A stretch of DNA of 64,000 bases, taken from Koleobacter methoxysyntrophicus (GTDB lineage Bacteria; Bacillota; Thermosediminibacteria; Koleobacterales; Koleobacteraceae). Shown one piece after another: positions 60,581 through 64,000 of the stretch. The first letter of the stretch is position 1, and every line of letters begins with the position of its first letter. The translations under genes and the position numbers were made by a program. The notes below the pieces were generated by a model. That model made no database searches, was not told the origin of the DNA, and saw nothing but the letters and a program-made list of their open reading frames with translations. The stretch lies in the NCBI RefSeq assembly GCF_017301615.1, contig NZ_CP059066.1:2926888-2990887 (forward strand). The letters are read 5' to 3'.

Positions 60581-62146
60581 CTACCCGGCTGGTTTGATTT
60601 TGGCCAAAATTTCTTCAAAACCCTTGACAGTGGGATCTGTTTCGTTTATCATTCGTTCGAGGTTTTGTCTGTTTGCAATCTTTTTTCTGTATTCTTTGGG
60701 AAGTGAGTTAATGTATTTTCTGAGCTGCAAAAACCCGTAAAACTCGTTTCTGATGGGTTCATGTGTGAATACAATACTGATAAGTTTTTCTACTTCTAAT
60801 TTTTCTTCTGTTTTTGCAAAGGTTGCTGCAAGCCGAAGGTTTGTGCCGAGGTTGTATTCGACAAAATATATATCTGCAAGGGTTTCTTTTAAACCGGGCA
60901 GGTTTCTTTCTTCTGCGAACGTATCTATCTTAAAAAGAATTTCTTTTATATAATCTATTACTTTTTGTTTTTGCTGCGGCGGATAGGAATATTGTGCAAC
61001 ATATTCGGCTTCTTCTTCGATCGATCTACCTTTTAGAAGGGCCGGGACAGAAACATCCAACTCTATTCTCATCGGCTCCTGCGGAGCCGCCAAAAGGTAT
61101 TCGTAGAGCTCTTCGGTATCATAATCAAAAGATTCATAATTACTCGGATAGTATGTCACATATCCCGTGTCGAAATACCCTTTTCTGCCCGCGCGGCCCG
61201 CCATTTGCAGAAATTCGTTTTTCGAAATTGGACCATCGTAGTACTTTGCAAGCTGTGCAAAGACTACTGTTTCGGCAGGCAGGTTTACTCCAAGAGAAAG
61301 AGCATCAGTTCCAACCATCACGTCTATTATCCTTTCCCTGAAAGCCGCTTCCATAAATAATTTTTCTTTTGGAAGCAAACTTCCTGTATATATTCCCACC
61401 CCTTTATACACAACAGCAGGGATCCTTTTGATTGTTAAAAGTTCTGCAATTTCGTTCAGCCTTCTTTCTTTGTTTGCACTTATTCTATCCCTAAGCAGAG
61501 CAAGTTCTTCAGCTATGCCTGCTGTTCCTTTTAACGAAAAAACAAAAACCAACGCATTTTTTATTTCATCAAGGGTTATAGGTTCTTTAAAAAAAACCTG
61601 TTTCGTCATCCTTTTGTTTGTATGGTAGAGTTCGAATTCTTTCGCCGTTATCTTTTCGATATAATTCTTTGTTTTTTTTGGCCGTCCGAACGTTGCGGAC
61701 ATTAGCAAGATTTTGCTTGCCGAACTTGTTGCAACGATACCGTCGATATACGCCCTGGCTCTTTGGGGGTCGGTAGTTGCATAGTGGAATTCGTCTATTA
61801 TAACTTTCTGGCCGGGTACGGGAGCGTATTTTTTTGTGTATATTTCCTGTGTGCAGCAGATAATATCTGCGTCCAGGTTTTTCTTAAAATCACCCGTTTC
61901 GAGCCCTACGTTTAAGCCCATATTTTTAAGTTCCAAATACCGCTCGTTGCTTAAAGCCTTGATCGGTGCTGTGAAAATTATTTTTCCGCATTTTAGGATT
62001 CCGGGATAGATAATTTGTTCTTTGTCGTCTATTATTCCTGCCCAAAGGTATGCGACCTTTGTTTTCCCGGCACCCGTCGGAGCTGAAACTATCGCGTTCT
62101 TGTCTCTTATTTTTTTAAAAGCAGTTTTCTGCCAGCCGTACAGCAC
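60581..62146 (-). CDS. Ski2-like superfamily 2 helicase
   Basis: 521 aa. Walker A SAPTGAGKTK near 20-29, motif Ib area FTAPIKALSNERY, motif II IIDEFHY (DEFH instead of DExH-box DEAH/DEVH, about 116), motif III MSATF, motif V GTDALSLGVNLPAE and motif VI QMAGRAGRKG. A C-terminal helical part follows. Resembles Mtr4/Ski2/Hel308-type enzymes more than RecQ. It overlaps nothing and lies 6 bp downstream of an 87-aa Cys-rich gene. Probably acts on RNA or DNA intermediates of the element. Confidence 0.9.
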   Translation of the reverse strand: MLYGWQKTAFKKIRDKNAIVSAPTGAGKTKVAYLWAGIIDDKEQIIYPGILKCGKIIFTAPIKALSNERYLELKNMGLNVGLETGDFKKNLDADIICCTQEIYTKKYAPVPGQKVIIDEFHYATTDPQRARAYIDGIVATSSASKILLMSATFGRPKKTKNYIEKITAKEFELYHTNKRMTKQVFFKEPITLDEIKNALVFVFSLKGTAGIAEELALLRDRISANKERRLNEIAELLTIKRIPAVVYKGVGIYTGSLLPKEKLFMEAAFRERIIDVMVGTDALSLGVNLPAETVVFAQLAKYYDGPISKNEFLQMAGRAGRKGYFDTGYVTYYPSNYESFDYDTEELYEYLLAAPQEPMRIELDVSVPALLKGRSIEEEAEYVAQYSYPPQQKQKVIDYIKEILFKIDTFAEERNLPGLKETLADIYFVEYNLGTNLRLAATFAKTEEKLEVEKLISIVFTHEPIRNEFYGFLQLRKYINSLPKEYRKKIANRQNLERMINETDPTVKGFEEILAKIKPAG

Positions 62147-62152
62147 TTTTGT

Positions 62153-62416
62153 TCACTCCCTTTCCTTTTTTGCAAGATCAAATAACGGTCTATAGTCGCT
62201 GTCCTGAATTCTGATATCTCTTTTTAATTTTTCCGCCAGAACACCATCTATTTCTATTAAAGGGCAGTCCTCCCGTTTCCCGCTGCTGGGAGTATATACG
62301 GGAGTATAACCGTTTCGTGCCGAGAGCATATCGCATATATCGCATACCTTATAAAAAGGGCATCCACCTCCTCGACATTCTTTTGGCATTTTTTCAAGTA
62401 TCAAAATTGCAGGCAT
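62153..62416 (-). CDS. Small Cys-rich hypothetical protein
   Basis: 87 aa. CRGGGCPFYKVCDICDML near residues 14-30 contains four or five Cys with spacing suitable for zinc or an iron-sulfur site, and a further DCPLIEIDG occurs in the middle. First gene after leader g, 6 bp before the helicase gene. It may be a partner of the helicase. Confidence 0.65.
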   Translation of the reverse strand: MPAILILEKMPKECRGGGCPFYKVCDICDMLSARNGYTPVYTPSSGKREDCPLIEIDGVLAEKLKRDIRIQDSDYRPLFDLAKKERE

Positions 62417-62452
62417 TTTTTGTCAAACCCCCTTCTTTTTTTTAAAAAATAA

Positions 62453-62646
62453 AAAAAACTGGCAGAAAGAATCTACCAGTTTTTGGTCGGTGCAAAAAAC
62501 TATTTGTAGATAATCGTGGTTATTATACCCAATTATATCATTTTTTTAATAACCAGCTTTCGTGCCGACATCGCCCCGAGGCTTACCGGCCTGATAAGAA
62601 ACAAACCTCTTATGCTTATTCTAGCAAAAAAATAGGGAGAACGCAA
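62453..62646 (-). promoter_or_regulatory. Operon leader copy g: promoter, conserved hairpin, attenuator
   Basis: Minus strand: -35 TTGCGT (62641-62646), 17 bp, -10 TAGAAT (62618-62623), conserved hairpin (62561-62597: TATCAG, GCCGG, TAA, GCC/GGC inner stem, GAT, GTCGGC), terminator AACTGGTAGA/TCTGCCAGTTTTTTTT (62453-62483), then the 87-aa gene. A second -10-like TATAATAACC lies between hairpin and terminator. Confidence 0.82.
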
Positions 62647-63221
62647 GTTTTTGCTTTTCTGTCCAAAAGCGCAGTTAATTTTTTTTCAAGCTTATATTTT
62701 TTCAGGATTTCCTCCCTGAATAATCTCTTAAAAGCTTTTTTGTCAATAAAACATCTTACCGTTGATTTCCAGTCCATAATCTGCAGCTTCTCTATTATTT
62801 GAGGAACCCTGCGTTCTGAGCCCGCCTGTTCCTCGATCTTCAGCAGTTTTTCTTCCTGCATCGGAATTAAAACGTTTTTGTACATCCAATCGTTCGTTTC
62901 TATGTATAAGGGTGAACGGTATTTTAGCGAACACCATATTAAAGCGCCAAAGTCCCGTTTGAATTCCAGAGCAACTTTTTCTCGATTGCCCGTATAATCC
63001 ATCTTTGCATATTTTATCAGTTCAGGCAGTTCCGGTGCCTGCTCTATTGTGTGCCGTAATTTGTTTACGACACCGAACCCGGCGGTTCTTTTGCAATAAA
63101 TTCTGCGCGGGATTTCCGCGAAAACATACAAAATTATATCCAAATACAGCAGTTTTAAAATAAGCAAAATAATACCCAGAAAATAAACAAAAACTATTTC
63201 TATCCAGTTTTTTCTGCCCAT
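62616..63221 (-). CDS. Hypothetical membrane protein
   Basis: 201 aa from the ATG at 63221 (AAAGGAGG upstream; the longer frame starts inside a terminator). One strong membrane helix at residues 6-35 (IVFVYFLGIILLILKLLYLDIILYVF in part), then a basic cytoplasmic part with KKAFKRLFREEILKKYKLEKK. No family recognised. Its 3' end overlaps the promoter of leader g. Confidence 0.6.
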   Translation of the reverse strand: MGRKNWIEIVFVYFLGIILLILKLLYLDIILYVFAEIPRRIYCKRTAGFGVVNKLRHTIEQAPELPELIKYAKMDYTGNREKVALEFKRDFGALIWCSLKYRSPLYIETNDWMYKNVLIPMQEEKLLKIEEQAGSERRVPQIIEKLQIMDWKSTVRCFIDKKAFKRLFREEILKKYKLEKKLTALLDRKAKTCVLPIFLLE

Positions 63222-63265
63222 CCGTTCTGCCTCCTTTCTTTTATTATAACATTTCCACGGCAAAC

Positions 63266-63297
63266 AGTACAAAAAAAATACCCCGCCGAAGCAGGGT
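63266..63297 (-). terminator. Terminator
   Basis: CCCTGC and GCGGGG arms with the stable TTCG loop and ATTTTTTTT on the transcribed strand, 7 bp after the gene at 63304. Confidence 0.9.
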
Positions 63298-63303
63298 TTT
63301 GTA

Positions 63304-63933
63304 CTAGAATTTCTCATCCCAGTGTGCTACATACCAGCAGCCGGAAGGTCTCCTCTTTATAACTGCCGGGCATTCGTAGAGGTCATATCCGTTATCTGCC
63401 ACACTAAACTTCTTTTCTCGCAGCAACATTGCTTTAATTGTATTATTGTTTTCTTCGATTATTTTTGTTACCAAATGCCCATCGACTACTGCCAGTTTTC
63501 TTTTATATACATTATAGCACCAAGCGAAACAAAAATAGAATGAGATTCTTGTTTGCACAAACGTCGATCCATAAAAGGACAGTTGAACAAAATGTGATGA
63601 ACTTGATTCGTCTGAAATTTTCGTAACTGTGTACATATTTGAAGCTTTATTTTTAGCAAATTCGTAACTGCATTTTCCCAAAGCTTCCAGTATTTTTTGT
63701 TTCAAAAATTCCAATTTCGATATTTTTTCTATCGTTTGCTCTTTTTCTTTAAGGATACGGCTTTTTAACATACGGTCTAATCGTATGTCATTTCTTTTTC
63801 GGGCTTCTTCTTTGAGTTTTTTAGAAAGTTTATTTTTTTGTTTTGTAAAAAAATAGCCTGTACAGGCTTCGCGCCACGCATCCAGCACCTCGTAACAGCG
63901 CAGTTTTCGGCCTGTAAGTGCCATTGTAACCAT
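63304..63933 (-). CDS. Hypothetical basic protein
   Basis: 209 aa, Lys/Arg-rich and helical in the first 100 residues (KNKLSKKLKEEARKRNDIRL; EKEQTIEKISKLEFLKQKIL), with beta-type sequence after that and an end segment ECPAVIKRRPSGCWYVAHWD. AAAGGCGG precedes the start region; the ATG at 63924 is an alternative start. Family not recognised. Confidence 0.55.
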   Translation of the reverse strand: MVTMALTGRKLRCYEVLDAWREACTGYFFTKQKNKLSKKLKEEARKRNDIRLDRMLKSRILKEKEQTIEKISKLEFLKQKILEALGKCSYEFAKNKASNMYTVTKISDESSSSHFVQLSFYGSTFVQTRISFYFCFAWCYNVYKRKLAVVDGHLVTKIIEENNNTIKAMLLREKKFSVADNGYDLYECPAVIKRRPSGCWYVAHWDEKF

Positions 63934-64000
63934 ATCCGCCTTTCTTCTGCCGGGTTCGCGGTGGTTACATAAAAGAAGCTGCCCTTTCTCGTTTAAGACT
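63934..64000. other. Right edge of the window
   Basis: 67 bp upstream of the last gene; includes its ribosome site and a GGGTTCGCGG segment. Nothing else can be supported. Confidence 0.5.

Larger units (their letters stand above)
8050..64000. mobile_element. Left part of a large integrated mobile element
   Basis: Everything right of the glycolytic cluster has element character: integrase and excisionase at the border, a phage-type repressor with ImmA-like protease, repeated operon leaders, phage/plasmid-type hypothetical genes and a defence cargo with nested insertions. The right end is outside the window, so attR cannot be tested. No relaxase, type IV secretion, portal or terminase gene is recognisable here; the class of the element is open. 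The left border is placed by the integrase only. Confidence 0.65.

Overview
The first 8 kb are chromosomal and point to a Gram-positive Firmicute, most likely an anaerobic and possibly thermophilic member of the Clostridia; this is inferred from gene order and codon use, not proven. On the minus strand, read right to left, lie rpoN (sigma-54), gap, a CggR/SorC-type regulator, pgk, tpiA, gpmI and the start of eno. A tandem GGGAC-type site upstream of gap looks like a CggR operator, so the lower glycolysis genes are probably controlled by a sugar-phosphate-sensing repressor encoded in their own operon.

From about 8.1 kb to the right edge the window is the left part of a large integrated mobile element. 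It opens with a tyrosine integrase, an excisionase-like HTH protein, a NusG paralog, and a divergent phage-type repressor plus ImmA-like protease. The core (11.8-29.4 kb and 57.9-64 kb) is almost all minus strand and consists of long operons of phage- and plasmid-type genes: MazF, RadC/JAB, two separate MoxR-ATPase plus VWA-protein pairs, RecJ, a helicase, Api92-like and HAD proteins, zinc-ribbon proteins and many unknowns. No conjugation, portal or capsid genes are seen, so the type of element (ICE, IME, phage-plasmid) stays open.

The most unusual signal in the core is regulatory. Six operons start with the same leader: a sigma-A-type promoter, then within about 10-30 nt of the likely start a conserved hairpin (TATCAG, CCGG stem, YAA/RAU internal loop), then an intrinsic terminator just before the first gene. 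A seventh hairpin has no obvious promoter. With the NusG paralog in the same element, this suggests an element-wide processive antitermination (LoaP/RfaH-like) regulon.

The middle (29.6-57.6 kb) is cargo without these leaders, heavily scarred by insertions. It holds a YoeB/YefM toxin-antitoxin pair, a Xer recombinase, a homing-endonuclease-repeat protein, and a CRISPR-Cas locus whose genes (csf2, a RecD-type helicase, csf3, cas6, zinc-finger csf1) fit type IV-D. It lacks cas1/cas2, its 27-repeat array sits inside the cas operon, and a second 6-repeat array is fused to a truncated group II intron reverse transcriptase. An IscB element with its omega-RNA has split a DUF2325 gene just upstream of csf2. 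Next come two complete type III restriction-modification systems pointing away from each other, the first bounded by a partial duplication of the same DUF2325 gene. Broken integrases, an IS3-type remnant, a tnpB-less IS605 end and a frameshifted gene show repeated insertion and decay. The cargo is therefore mainly defence and inter-element competition, and the core supplies replication, maintenance and regulation.
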